Source of the DNA: Rhynchopus sp. YZ270_cl-10
Lineage: Eukaryota; Euglenozoa; Diplonemea; Diplonemida; Diplonemidae
NCBI GenBank assembly: GCA_964035575.1
Contig: OZ037835.1
Location: 744,001 to 808,000 of the forward strand
DNA length: 64,000 bases
Reading direction: 5' to 3'
Each line of letters begins with the position of its first letter. Position 1 is the stretch's first letter. Made by a program: the position numbers and the translations under genes. Under the pieces are notes generated by a model. It was not told the origin of the DNA and ran no database searches. It saw only the letters and a program-made list of their open reading frames with translations. Positions 51,115 through 60,522 of the stretch are shown in pieces.

Positions 51115-52255
51115 CTATGCAGCCTGGTCGTACATCTTCCTCATGACTGGGTGGCAGGTCCTCTCCAGCTTCCTCTGGGAGGACTGGAACTCCTCCTTGG
51201 TGGCCTCAGTGCCGCAGAGCTCGAGGGCACCGTTGCAGGCGTCCATGACCTTCTTCTTGTCGTCGTCGCCAACAAGCCCACCGGTTCTGTCGTCCATGAG
51301 GGTGGTGACCATCTGGTAGGCGTAGGTCTCGAGCTCGTGTCTGGCGTCGACACGCTCGCGTGCCTGCTTGTCGGCCTCAGCGAACTTCTCTGCGTCGTTG
51401 CACATGTCGTCAATCTCCTTCTGGGACAGACGGCCCTTGTCGTTGGTGATGGTGACCTGCGACTTCTTCCCGGTCGACTTGTCCTCGGCAGACACATCCA
51501 TGATACCGTTGGCGTCAACGTCAAAGGTGACCTCAATCTGGGGCACTCCACGTGGGGCAGGCGGGATGCCGGTGAGGTCGAAGGTTCCGAGCTGGTGGCA
51601 GTCCTTGGTCATGGCGCGCTCCCCCTCGAACACACAGATGTTCACCACAGGCTGGTTGTCCGCGCACGTCGAGAACTCCTGGCTCTTCTTCGTCGGGATC
51701 GTCGTGTTCCTCTTGATCAGCGGTGTCATCACACCCCCGTCCGTCTCAATCCCGACAGTCAGGGGGGTCACGTCCAGCAGCAGGATCTGCTCCGTCTGCG
51801 TGCTCTTTCCTCCGGTCAGCACGAAGGCCTGCACGGCAGCGCCAAAGGCAACAGCCTCGTCGGGGTTGATCGACTTGTTCAGGTCCTTTCCGCCGAAGAA
51901 GTCCGACACCATCGCCTGGATCTTCGGGATACGGGTCGATCCTCCGACCAGCACAACCTCCGTGATGGCGCGCTTGTCAATCTTCGAGTCGTTCAGGACA
52001 GACTCCACAGGGCGCAGGCACGACTTGAACAGGTCCGCGCACAGCTCCTCGAACTTGGCACGTGTGATCGAGGAGTAGAAGTCCGTACCCTCGAACAGCG
52101 AGTCGATCTCAATGCTGGTCTGTGCCGCCGACGACAGGGCACGCTTGGCACGCTCACAGGCAGTGCGCAGACGGCGCAGCGCACGCTGGTTCGTGGTCAG
52201 GTCCTTCTTGTGCTTCTTCTTGAACTCCTCCACGAAGTGGTTCACCATGCGGTTG

Positions 52256-52287
<32 letters not shown>

Positions 52288-52959
52288 GGCAGTCGCCTTC
52301 ACCTCGAAGATTCCTCCGTCAATCGCCAGAAGCGTCACATCGAAGGTACCACCACCCAGGTCGAAGATCAGGATGTTCTTCTGGCCCGCGCTCGCGTTGT
52401 CAAGACCGTACGCAATGGCAGCGGCAGTCGGCTCGTTGATGATACGCAGCACGTCCATGCCCGAGATCGCTCCTGCGTCCTTGGTGGCCTGACGCTGCGA
52501 GTCGTTGAAGTACGCAGGCACGGTCACAACGCTCTTCTTCACCTCCTTTCCAAGGAACTGCTCGGCGGTCTCCTTCATCTTCACAAGGATCATCGCAGAG
52601 ATCTCCTCAGGCCTGAACGTCTTCGTCGTCCCCATGAACGACACCTCAATCAGCGGCTTCCCGTCCTCCTTCGCCACAACCTTGAACGGCCAGTGCTTCA
52701 TGTCGCTCTGCACAGACGAGTCCTCCAGCTTGCGGCCGATCAGACGCTTGGCGTCGAACACGGTGTTGGTGGGGTTCATCGCGACCTGGTTCTTTGCGGC
52801 ATCTCCGATCAGACGCTCGCTGTCTGCGAACGCCACGTACGACGGGGTGGTACGGTTACCCTGGTTGTTCGCGATGATCTCCACACGCTCGTTCTGCCAC
52901 ACTCCCACGCAGGAGTAGGTGGTTCCCAGGTCGATACCGATGGCGCCGTCGTAGGACAT
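51115..52959 (-). CDS. HSP70: Cytosolic-type HSP70 chaperone
   Basis: This 614-residue protein starts [16 protein letters not shown] at the only sensible Met; the frame is open 204 codons further upstream, but that stretch is not HSP70-like. The nucleotide-binding domain motifs are clear: [36 protein letters not shown] and [13 protein letters not shown]. The substrate-binding domain ([39 protein letters not shown]) is complete, as is a helical lid. It lacks the GGMP repeats and EEVD tail of the main cytosolic HSP70 and ends RKMYDQAA, about 35-40 residues shorter than usual. EEVD recruits TPR co-chaperones such as HOP (family knowledge), so this copy probably works outside the HSP90 relay. EEVD-less cytosolic HSP70 variants exist in trypanosomatids. 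Wording of the N-terminal domain is strongly kinetoplastid-like. Confidence 0.95.
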
Positions 52960-53576
52960 TGTTGTAGGTGTTTTGGTTGTTGATAAAAAGGGTAAAAGTG
53001 ATGAGCTGTTGTGTGGTGAGGTGTCCGTGTGTAGGGACAGCAGGGTGCTGTGACACAATAGAGCATCTTTGTGCTGTCTTACGCGGTGCGCTGAACAGAT
53101 CGAGAATACGTGAGCGTCGCCTAGGAGGAAGGAGACAAAGAAGAAGGCAGACGCGCAGCATGAAACACATCTTTGTTGTGTACACGGTGCAAGCAAGGAG
53201 TCATGCTCACACGGCTCGCATGCTTCTGCGTACAGGAAGGATCCCTTGCACGTAAGAAGACATAATACATGATCGTAGGGCAGAAGAACGCCTTCACCTG
53301 ACAATGCTGCACTCCCACCATCGACGTCACCGCCGCACACCGTATGATGAACGTAACAAGAAAAACTATAGTGTATACCCCCCCGAGATTTTTTTGTCAT
53401 TTTGTTTTTTTTATATTTTTCCCAGGTTTGTTCGCAAAAAGGAATGGTACCACAAAGCGTGAAATAGCTCGGTTCTTTGTTACTGTGCTCTGTGGGCACT
53501 GTTGAAATGTTGTATTTTACCCAGGCTGGCCGTATGAACTGTACTGGGGAGGGAGGGGGAGTCGTTAGCACACGGC

Positions 53577-53715
53577 GGACTAGTCAGGAGGAGTCTAGTG
53601 GAACTACTAGTCGTAACAACTAGTGCTAAACTGGTAGTGTTACTGGTGGAACAATACTCGTAAAACACTAGTCATTTGGACCAGTAGCACTACTAGTAGT
53701 CCTCCTGACTAGTCC
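53577..53715. mobile_element. Foldback element built from ACTAGT words
   Basis: Perfect 16-bp arms, GGACTAGTCAGGAGGA (53577-53592) and its inverse (53700-53715). The interior is full of ACTAGT and ACTAGT-like words in both orientations. It is similar in design, though not in sequence, to 43672-43835. Confidence 0.7.
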
Positions 53716-54679
53716 TGCACTGCGGGTCCTAGCCTAACAATGGGTAACAAGAAAATGGTTGTTGATGCAGGCACCTCCCCACTGACACACAGACTCACAA
53801 TGCAATGCTGTAAGTTGAAGTCCCCTGCAGCAAAAAAAAAAACCGAAAATACTACGGGTGTCAATAGCTATCTTCACCCACACAGGAAAAACGGGAAACG
53901 AAAATAGGGGGAGAGTTTATTGTACGCTTCCAAGTTGACTTGAAATTCAAAGCCCTCTCGTGACAGTGTACCTCAAAAAAAAACAGAGGAACACCCTAAT
54001 GGCATACCGAGAACAACGTGGTACTCCACCAAATTACAAAAATGGGGGCACTGCACACAGTAACTAACAACACAAATGATGAGTAATGCACACCGACAAA
54101 AAAAACCGGTTTTTTTAACAAATGTGTTTTTATCAAAGAAAAGGTACAAAGGACGTTCACAGTACACCCAATATTTCTTTGTGGCAAATAGATAAATAAC
54201 AGAGAGTACGATGCTGTGCTTCAGATGCACTCACACAAGTACCTCTTTTATCGTTGTCGCAGGAACACGTTTGTGTTTGAAAAACGTGATAAATAAATCC
54301 TTCGTGCACTTTTTCGCAACAAAGAAATGCATGTGATCATGTGGTCAGAGGGATTGGGGAGAAAGGGAGGGGGGGGGTAACTATTTTTTTTTGAAATTTT
54401 CATACAAACGTAACAGGGAAAGCTAGATGGGGGGGGTCACTACGAAGAACAGAGAATCCTTATTCAGAATTTAAAAAAAAAAGACAAAAAAAGAACTGGG
54501 GTACAGTGAGTTTTGCGCATTTTTGTGTCTTACGAACGCTGCATCTAGTACTGCCCCCTCATTAAGCCGCCTCTAGAATTGCAATACAGGGGGGTGCCTA
54601 AATTAGGGGTGAGTATGTAATAAAACGCGAATGCGCGACTCACTGTAAAATTTATTTTCTTAGCATACACCGGGTGAAC

Positions 54680-54845
54680 ATTGTTCCTTCAAAACTACAC
54701 ACACAACGCTTTTTGGTTTTTTTTTGGGAGACACACAAGGTGCCAGGTTTTATGATTTGCACGGAACCATCCTGTACCTGTTTGTCATTTTGTTTCTCGT
54801 GCAATACATGGGGAAACGTTTCGCAGTCGAAACTAGGGCCTTTAA
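54680..54845 (+). repeat. Dispersed repeat BC, partial copy
   Basis: Runs from CCTTCAAAACTACACACACA through GGGAGACACACAAGGTGCCA and TTTGTCATTTTGTTTCTCGT to TCGCAGTCGAAACTAGGG, collinear with 7808-7910 and the reverse of 48010-48160. Confidence 0.8.
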
Positions 54846-54971
54846 AGCCTTTGAAATATCCCAAAAACCATCATTTTTTCGGTTTTTTAACCTTTTTTTG
54901 GTTCTCGGATGTCGACGCTTGATCGTCGGAAACGTTGATTTCATTACTTTTGTTGTCGAAATCCTCAAAAG

Positions 54972-55715
54972 CAGGGGAGGAGCTTGGGGGTTAAATCGGG
55001 TCAGATTGACCCGATTTCCTTAGGCCCCATAGAAAAAAACGGGTCAAGGCAAAAAAAAAAAAAAAAAAAAAAACTATAGATTTTTGAGGGAAAAAATCAA
55101 AAAAATAGGGTACTCTACTTGTCGCATGAGGGGGTCTGAGAAGGATGAGGAACTGCTATGTGACCCCATCGCGACGAGCACGAAGCTCAAAGAAGCGAAT
55201 AATACGTGCGCTCCACCCCGATCAAACCCGAACCCAAGCGGGATGCCGAACTCGACCTAGCCGTTAGGTCCCACCTTTGGGCAAAATATCATGGGATTGC
55301 AACAGACGGGTGCAACCTTATATCAACTCGCTGGTGACACACCAAAGAGGGGCTCAGACAGTGACAAGTGTTGCCGGGGATACGGAACGCCCTCCGACGT
55401 TTGCTCGAAGGGGACACCTGCCCAGAGAGAGTACCTGAACTGGCGAGTGCCTACACACAATTCCACACCTCCATTGCGCAACCCTACCTTGATGACATCA
55501 TCGCCAGTGTCAAGGGCAACATGCATTCCGCGGGGGTGATGCAACACTTGTGTATCATCAACGTGTACTATTTTGTGAAACGCGCCTTCTCATTCTACAT
55601 GTGATTGTCTTCACAAGAGCTTTTCCGCCTTCGGCGGAAAAGCTCGGGACCTGACCCGATTTAACAGAATTTGACCCGATTTTGCCCCAAACCCATATTC
55701 CAAGCTCCTGCCCTG
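54972..55715. mobile_element. Non-autonomous hAT-like element
   Basis: The 16-bp inverted ends CAGGGGAGGAGCTTGG and (reversed) CAGGGCAGGAGCTTGG differ at one base. The element is flanked by an exact 8-bp direct repeat, CTCAAAAG (54964-54971 and 55716-55723). TIRs starting CAGGG plus an 8-bp duplication are the hAT signature (family knowledge). Subterminal AAATCGGGTCA words recur at both ends, with the palindrome TCGGGTCA-GAT-TGACCCGA near the left end. It is 744 bp and lacks a transposase; two short plus-strand frames (55291-55539 and 55368-55604) are unrecognised. Confidence 0.88.
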
Positions 55716-56294
55716 CTCAAAAGAGCAACTTTAAAAAAAAAATGGCAACTAGTTTGCCTCGTGCACGATACCGTGATGGAGTTCAACTCTTAATTTCAAA
55801 AGAATTCTGAAAAAAAAAATGATTAGTTGGTGTAGTGTTGCTTACGCACACTGCTTTTGTGAGCGGAAAGTGTCACGTCGTTCACTCACCCCCAACCGTG
55901 CTCCGCAACACCACCACTGTGCCAACGCATCAAACAATTACAAGAAAAGGGGTGAGAGGAGCGGCAAGTGACACTTATTGACAAATCCTTAATGACAGGA
56001 ATCGTGCACAGGCAAGCACACGCGCAACACGCACAACAATGCTATTCGTGAAATACAAGCGGTACTAAAGATATTCCATCCCAGGAAAGCACTTTGGAAA
56101 ACCCGAATTTAAAAATGCAAACAAAACAACAGAATTTTTTCTTCTTCTCAAAAAGAAAAAGGACTTAACAAGACGAACTGAAATAAACTCATTTGAAAAC
56201 CACCAACACGAACCCCTATAACTTCACTACAAAAAAAAACTGCATTTTTTTCTCTTTTTCTTTCCTTTTTTACTTATCCATCTCCCCCATTTCA

Positions 56295-57119
56295 TCAATT
56301 CCCCCCTAACGGTGGGAGTGCCGTGTGCATGCTTGGCTCTGACCTCCTGCGCTTCACATGCGCATCAGATGGTCCTCCGAGGATGTTCTTCCCATCCCCC
56401 TGCACTTCTCTCACATTAAAGGCCCTACGACCATGCTTGACACGCGCCGGGATTGGGTCCAGCTCTTTGCCCCCCCCTCTTCCCCTCACAGCCTTCCCCG
56501 TTGGGGACGCCGTTGCGCCACCTTGATCGCCCATCCAGGTAATAATGTTCTGTTGCCCTGCGCCCTTTGCCTTCACCCCGGCGGGTTCGTCCATAACGGC
56601 TACATCTTTGGTTCTGATTGGCTGCCCTATTTTAACTAAGACTGCAGAACCCGATTTTGCAATACTCCTGCGTGAAGCAGTAGGGGACGGTGCAGCTGGG
56701 GTGGCAAGGTCCGAGGGGGAAGCTGCAGTTGGGGTCTGATCGGAGGTTGGGCTGAGCGTTGCATATGCAAGACCTGCAGACGCAGTAGGGGAGGCACGGC
56801 CAAAGAGGTTGTCGGTGCTGTCCTCCGCCTTTTTGCCGTGGCGTTTGTAGCTGCGGAGTACTTCTGCGGAGGCTTCCGCAGTTTCTGCGGACCTCTGGTT
56901 CTTTGGTACAATGGGTGCAGCAGGCTCGCGTGCGCCTCCAAAGCTGATCTGGCTGCGGTTCCTCGCGCCACGCTCGACCTTCGACACTGCAACCTCGCCG
57001 TCGGCACCCCAGGAGCGGAACTGCGCTTCGTTACTGGTGCGGAATTGTCCCTCCGTGGCGTGGTCGCCAAAGATCTGAACGCGTTCTCCCTGGGCGAGGG
57101 CTTGGATTCTGCGGGCCAT
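56295..57119 (-). CDS. Hypothetical low-complexity protein
   Basis: A 274-residue, basic, Ala/Ser/Pro/Gly-rich protein starting MARRIQALAQGERVQIFGDH. It has no signal peptide or membrane segment. Short motifs stand out in a disordered background: RSQISFGG near 55, TDNLFGR near 102, NIITWMGDQ near 193 and KNILGGPSDAHVKRRRSEP near 245. The combination of an ISFGG motif with NLFG/NILGG motifs faintly recalls the Jupiter/HN1 microtubule-associated family; I treat this as a weak lead only. KRRR near the C-terminus could be a nuclear localisation signal. The frame, GC-rich codons and minus-strand position favour a real gene. Confidence 0.6.
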   Translation of the reverse strand: MARRIQALAQGERVQIFGDHATEGQFRTSNEAQFRSWGADGEVAVSKVERGARNRSQISFGGAREPAAPIVPKNQRSAETAEASAEVLRSYKRHGKKAEDSTDNLFGRASPTASAGLAYATLSPTSDQTPTAASPSDLATPAAPSPTASRRSIAKSGSAVLVKIGQPIRTKDVAVMDEPAGVKAKGAGQQNIITWMGDQGGATASPTGKAVRGRGGGKELDPIPARVKHGRRAFNVREVQGDGKNILGGPSDAHVKRRRSEPSMHTALPPLGGN

Positions 57120-57479
57120 TTAGGGGGAAAGTGGTGGGAGGTGGGGGAGAGAAGGGAGATGTGTGTAAAGTCTTGGTTGTGAAGGGAAGGGGGTGGAGGG
57201 TGGGATTGCGGGCTGGTTTGTTCGGGGGATGCGTTGCTCATGGGGGGTTAAGGGAAAATGGTGCCGCATATTCCATGAGGGTCGTTTCAGGGTGGTGTAG
57301 TTTGTCTGCTTAGTGATCTCTAGTGACTTTTATGCCTCAGAGGCAAAAAGGCTTCGTAGGGAAAAGTGAGGTACCTACATGTAGTTAATTCCTTCTCCGG
57401 ATCGGTTCCTAGGGAATCCATCAGTGAAGAGGGGTAACCACCCCACGCTGGCTCAGTACCATGGAGTCCAGGGAGTCCA

Positions 57480-57625
57480 TTTGGAGGTTGGTTGGAATTA
57501 CCCAAACATTTGAGTCTCTCTGTCAGCGTTGTCGCACCCAAGGCACGAAGAGAGCTGCAAATGGCGTCGTCCTTCTGCGACAGTGATTGATTCGTCAGCA
57601 CCACTGTGTCCCCGGCACTCAGTTT
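57480..57625 (-). pseudogene. Relic of the ubiquitin-like/LRR family
   Basis: The minus strand encodes KLSAGDTVVLT, a spacer, then ALGATTLTERLKCLG. This matches ALSAGDTVVLTQ...ALGETDLTPERLARV of the gene at 48686 and QLSAGDTIILTE...ALGERDITAERLATV of the gene at 59509. The beta-grasp start and all leucine-rich repeats are missing, and the stretch is embedded in unrelated frames. It looks like a truncated family member about 1.9 kb from the intact one. Confidence 0.65.
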
Positions 57626-58169
57626 GCGTCTTTCAAAATGGCGAGGGTGAGGGGGGGATGAGGTGGTCTTTATGTTTGTAACGTTTGTTTGGTTTTGGTT
57701 CCTTGTCAAAACACAGAGGCTTTTTTTGGACTGGAAACTGCAAAGAAAATAAAAAATCAAAACAAAACAAAAGCGTGCATAACAACAAAATGTTTTGCAT
57801 TCATAAACAACGACGCACGACCATTTGAATGAAAAAAAATGGTCACACCTCACAACACAACCACACGAAGCAAAACTGAAAACAACGCCTTACCTTTTTT
57901 ACACAATCAAAACAAAACAAAACAAAAAAAACAGTTCAAGCACAAAAAACGCCTCACCTTCTTAGAGGTGACGCACAAAATAAAGAAAAGTTTATAAGAT
58001 GAACCTAAGCCTCTCGTGCTTAGTCACATTTAACATTTAAATAAAAGGAGAACATCTTAAACAATAAACAGAAACGTTTTTTTGACCTTTTTTTGATCAC
58101 AAAGACAAATATAACAGCACGCGTATCACAGCTATTTCATCGCCTCTTTTCACATCATCTCCCCCTCAT
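57626..58169. other. Spacer behind the secreted-protein gene
   Basis: AT-rich, with AACAAAACAAAA runs; it contains the consensus hairpin element at 57991-58028 and no gene. Confidence 0.6.
57991..58028 (-). promoter_or_regulatory. Conserved hairpin element downstream of the secreted-protein gene
   Basis: The plus strand reads TTTATAAGATGAACCTAAGC then CTCTCGTGCTTAGTCAC, the consensus hairpin with perfect CTAAGC/GCTTAG arms. It lies about 140 bp behind the stop codon of the gene at 58170, in the same orientation as at 41061 and 50421. Confidence 0.75.
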
Positions 58170-58952
58170 CTAGTTGGTCCATGAGAAGACAGCACCACCG
58201 ACGGAGTCGAGGGTGACGTTCTGTCCACACTGGTGCTGCGTGTACACTGTGTTCTCCCACTTGACGTTGTTGTTGTTGACCTTGACGTTGCTGAAGGTGA
58301 CAGGCCCGCCTGCTGTCGCGTTCGGGTAGAGCGCGCAGCTCTCGTCGGGCATGATGGTCTCGAGGACGAGCATCGCGTAGTGGAAGTGCACGTTGAAGAC
58401 CTTCTCGCTGGTAAGCTGCAGGACAGAGGTATCTCCTGTTCTCCTGATGGTGCACGAGCAGGTCCACATCGAGGTTGTACCGTTGAAACCCATCCAAGAG
58501 TCGATCATGTCTCCCGGGCGGACGTCCTTAATCAGCGGGCCGGTGTGCGAGACGAATGCATTCCCGTCGACGAACCAGGACTGCAGCTCCCAGGCCTCTC
58601 CGTGCTGGCCGTACTGCAGCACCGGCTGGAGGACCGGAAGCCCCATGACAGGCTCCTTCGATTTGAAGCCGGGCCAGAAGTAGACGACCTGGCCGCCGTG
58701 CTTCTCGGGCAGGTCGGGGACGTTCCAAGAGGTGTTCATCTGGAGCATGACAGAGTTGTCCCCACCGTGGTTCACATTCATTGCGTACGTCTGCACACGC
58801 TTCAGGTTGTCGCTGACGGGCTTGCAAGGACGGAAGGCATCCACGTCGACCACTCCGTTGGCGTGGTTGTGGATGCAGGCCTCATCCATGACATGCCCAC
58901 CAGGGACACGTACAACGCTAGCCAGCGCGGAGGCAACAACTAAGGACAGCAT
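58170..58952 (-). CDS. Secreted protein of unknown function
   Basis: This 260-residue protein starts with a hydrophobic signal peptide (MLSLVVASALASVV). The mature part is rich in Trp, Gly and Asn with an even number of well-spaced Cys (CIHNHANG, FRPCKP, MWTCSCTI, ESCALYP, HQCGQN) and at least three N-x-S/T sites. The block VVYFWPGFKS ... VLQPVLQYGQHG ... WELQSWFVDG ... VRPGDMIDSWMGFNG resembles a beta-sandwich family of secreted proteins I recall from fungi and oomycetes, with W-P-G and VLQPVLQ motifs. I cannot name it with confidence and no catalytic residues can be proposed. The consensus hairpin element lies behind it. Confidence 0.72.
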   Translation of the reverse strand: MLSLVVASALASVVRVPGGHVMDEACIHNHANGVVDVDAFRPCKPVSDNLKRVQTYAMNVNHGGDNSVMLQMNTSWNVPDLPEKHGGQVVYFWPGFKSKEPVMGLPVLQPVLQYGQHGEAWELQSWFVDGNAFVSHTGPLIKDVRPGDMIDSWMGFNGTTSMWTCSCTIRRTGDTSVLQLTSEKVFNVHFHYAMLVLETIMPDESCALYPNATAGGPVTFSNVKVNNNNVKWENTVYTQHQCGQNVTLDSVGGAVFSWTN

Positions 58953-59508
58953 TATGGTATTGTGTGAAGGTTGTCTGATCTAGAGGGGGTTGAGGGGTGA
59001 GGGAGTGGTGGTGTGTGCAGAGGAGGGTGTGGGGGGCGTCGTGCACCGTTCTCTTAATTGGAGTGCAATGTGCTGAGGGTTGGCCGCTGTAAGGTGGGGA
59101 GGGGTTAAGGCCTGCTGGCATTTGAGCAGTTGTCCCTTTTGAAAGCTTTTTGATAAAAATTAATGAAACACAAAAACCAAGCGCGTGTGGAAGAAAAAAG
59201 AAAAGAAAATATTTTTTCTGATTCAAAGTGGTGTTTACGTTTTGGGTACGGGGCGGAGAATAAAATCTGTTCGATAAAAGAAACGCAAGCTTTTTTGTTT
59301 TATCTTGTTCACTCGTATTTTTCTCTTTTTGGACTATTTTATTTTGTTGTGCATTTCGGAAGCGAACAACAAACAACCTTATTTTTTCCTCTTCCCGTTT
59401 TTAGCCTTCTGAGCAACAAAGCAAAGAGTAACGAGTCTCTCGAGTGCAGACAAAACAGCTGTCAGCGGAGCCTCTCTACGTTCCTTGCCCAGCTTCTCCT
59501 GTCGGTCT
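58953..59508. other. Spacer with forward BC repeat
   Basis: Bases 59140-59315 hold the 3' half of the BC repeat in uninterrupted form (GAAAGCTTTTTGATAAAAAT ... GGTGTTTACGTTTTGGGTAC ... TTGTTTTATCTTGTTCA). It serves as the empty-site reference for the insertions at 7983 and 42919. No gene. Confidence 0.7.
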
Positions 59509-60522
59509 TTAAGAAACACTGCAGCAAGGCAAGCCTGCTTGTGTCGGAGGTGCGTCAACCACATACTTCTTCAGATCACATTCACGCACTCGACTGGACA
59601 CAGCACTGCTGCAGCCAGCAAGGCGGATACTCCTCAACGAAGTGTAGCTGTAATCAGCAAGCTTACCAAATTGCGTAACTCTGCTGAGTGGCGATAGGTC
59701 GAGTTTTGTGAGGCTGCTGCAGAAGGCAAGAAACCAGCCATCAATGTGCGTAACATTGCGAAGTGGTGATAAGTCCACTGCTGTGAGGCTGACGCATGCG
59801 TAAAGAAAGCTTGACCCAAGTTGAGTAACATTGCGAAATGGTGATAAGTCCACTGCTGAGAGGCTCGTGCAGTTGGTAAGAAAGTTTTTACTAATGTGTG
59901 TAACATTGCGTAGTGGAGATAAATCTACTGCTGTGAGGTTGCTGCAGTTTGCAAGAAAGCTTTCACCAATGTGAGTAACATTGCTGCGTGGTGTTAAGTC
60001 TACTGCTGTGAGGCTGACGCAGTTGTAGAGAAAGTGGGTACCAATCCGCGTGAGACGTGTCATCCCAGACAGGTCGACGCTTGTCAACGATGCGCAATTC
60101 TGGAGAAACTGATCGCCAACCTCCATCACACACGACACAGCACTCAGATCAAGTGCTGTTAACGATGTACGCACTAAGAACCTATTGGGGATGACAGTCG
60201 CAACCTCCGCCTGCAGAAGCAAATATGCCACCTCAGGATCCTCCACAGTCGCCAGCCGCTCTGCTGTGATGTCCCTCTCACCCAACGCATGAAGTGCTGC
60301 TCTGGCCTCGAGCTTCTTAGTTTCCGTCAGGATGATTGTGTCTCCAGCACTCAGCTGCGTGATGTCGTCTCCTTCCTCCTTCCCTCCGAAGCCCATGTGG
60401 AAGCTGTCCTCAGCCAACCCCACTGCAGACGCCACCTTCTGCCGCATCGTCTCCGTTGTGTCATCCACACCCACCTCGATCACATACGAGTTGTCTGCAC
60501 AGTCCTTGATAACTACTTCCAT
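59509..60522 (-). CDS. Ubiquitin-like/leucine-rich-repeat protein 2
   Basis: A 337-residue paralogue of the protein at 48686. The ubiquitin-like N-terminus (MEVVIKDCADNSYVIEVGVD ... LSAGDTIILTE) and linker (ALHALGERDITAERLATVED) align closely. About seven BspA-like repeats follow, here of the form RNVTHIGxxFLxxCxxLTAVDLSP. The C-terminus differs (SIRLAGCSSAVSSRVRECDL...). With fewer, more diverged repeats than the sister gene, it shows that repeat number is free to change in this family. No signal peptide; cytosolic location and a recognition or adaptor role are inferred. Confidence 0.83.
   Translation of the reverse strand: MEVVIKDCADNSYVIEVGVDDTTETMRQKVASAVGLAEDSFHMGFGGKEEGDDITQLSAGDTIILTETKKLEARAALHALGERDITAERLATVEDPEVAYLLLQAEVATVIPNRFLVRTSLTALDLSAVSCVMEVGDQFLQNCASLTSVDLSGMTRLTRIGTHFLYNCVSLTAVDLTPRSNVTHIGESFLANCSNLTAVDLSPLRNVTHISKNFLTNCTSLSAVDLSPFRNVTQLGSSFLYACVSLTAVDLSPLRNVTHIDGWFLAFCSSLTKLDLSPLSRVTQFGKLADYSYTSLRSIRLAGCSSAVSSRVRECDLKKYVVDAPPTQAGLPCCSVS

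Larger units (their letters stand above)
52960..56294. other. Spacer upstream of HSP70
   Basis: No gene supported. About 52960-53350 would be the HSP70 5' flank. It then contains a foldback element (53577-53715), a weak hairpin-element match (AAAGCCCTCTCGTGACAG, about 53949-53966), a forward BC repeat copy (54680-54845), a poly-A tract (55050-55072) inside a hAT-like element (54972-55715), and AT-rich sequence to 56294 with nothing I recognise. Confidence 0.6.

Noticed and set aside
51151-52983. 610-codon plus-strand frame antisense to HSP70
   Set aside because: Long antisense frames opposite HSP70 are a known codon-bias artefact; no motifs, no separate evidence.
52960-53571. N-terminal extension of HSP70 by 204 codons
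   Set aside because: The extra sequence has no HSP70 similarity and no credible targeting signal; [12 protein letters not shown] is the normal family start.
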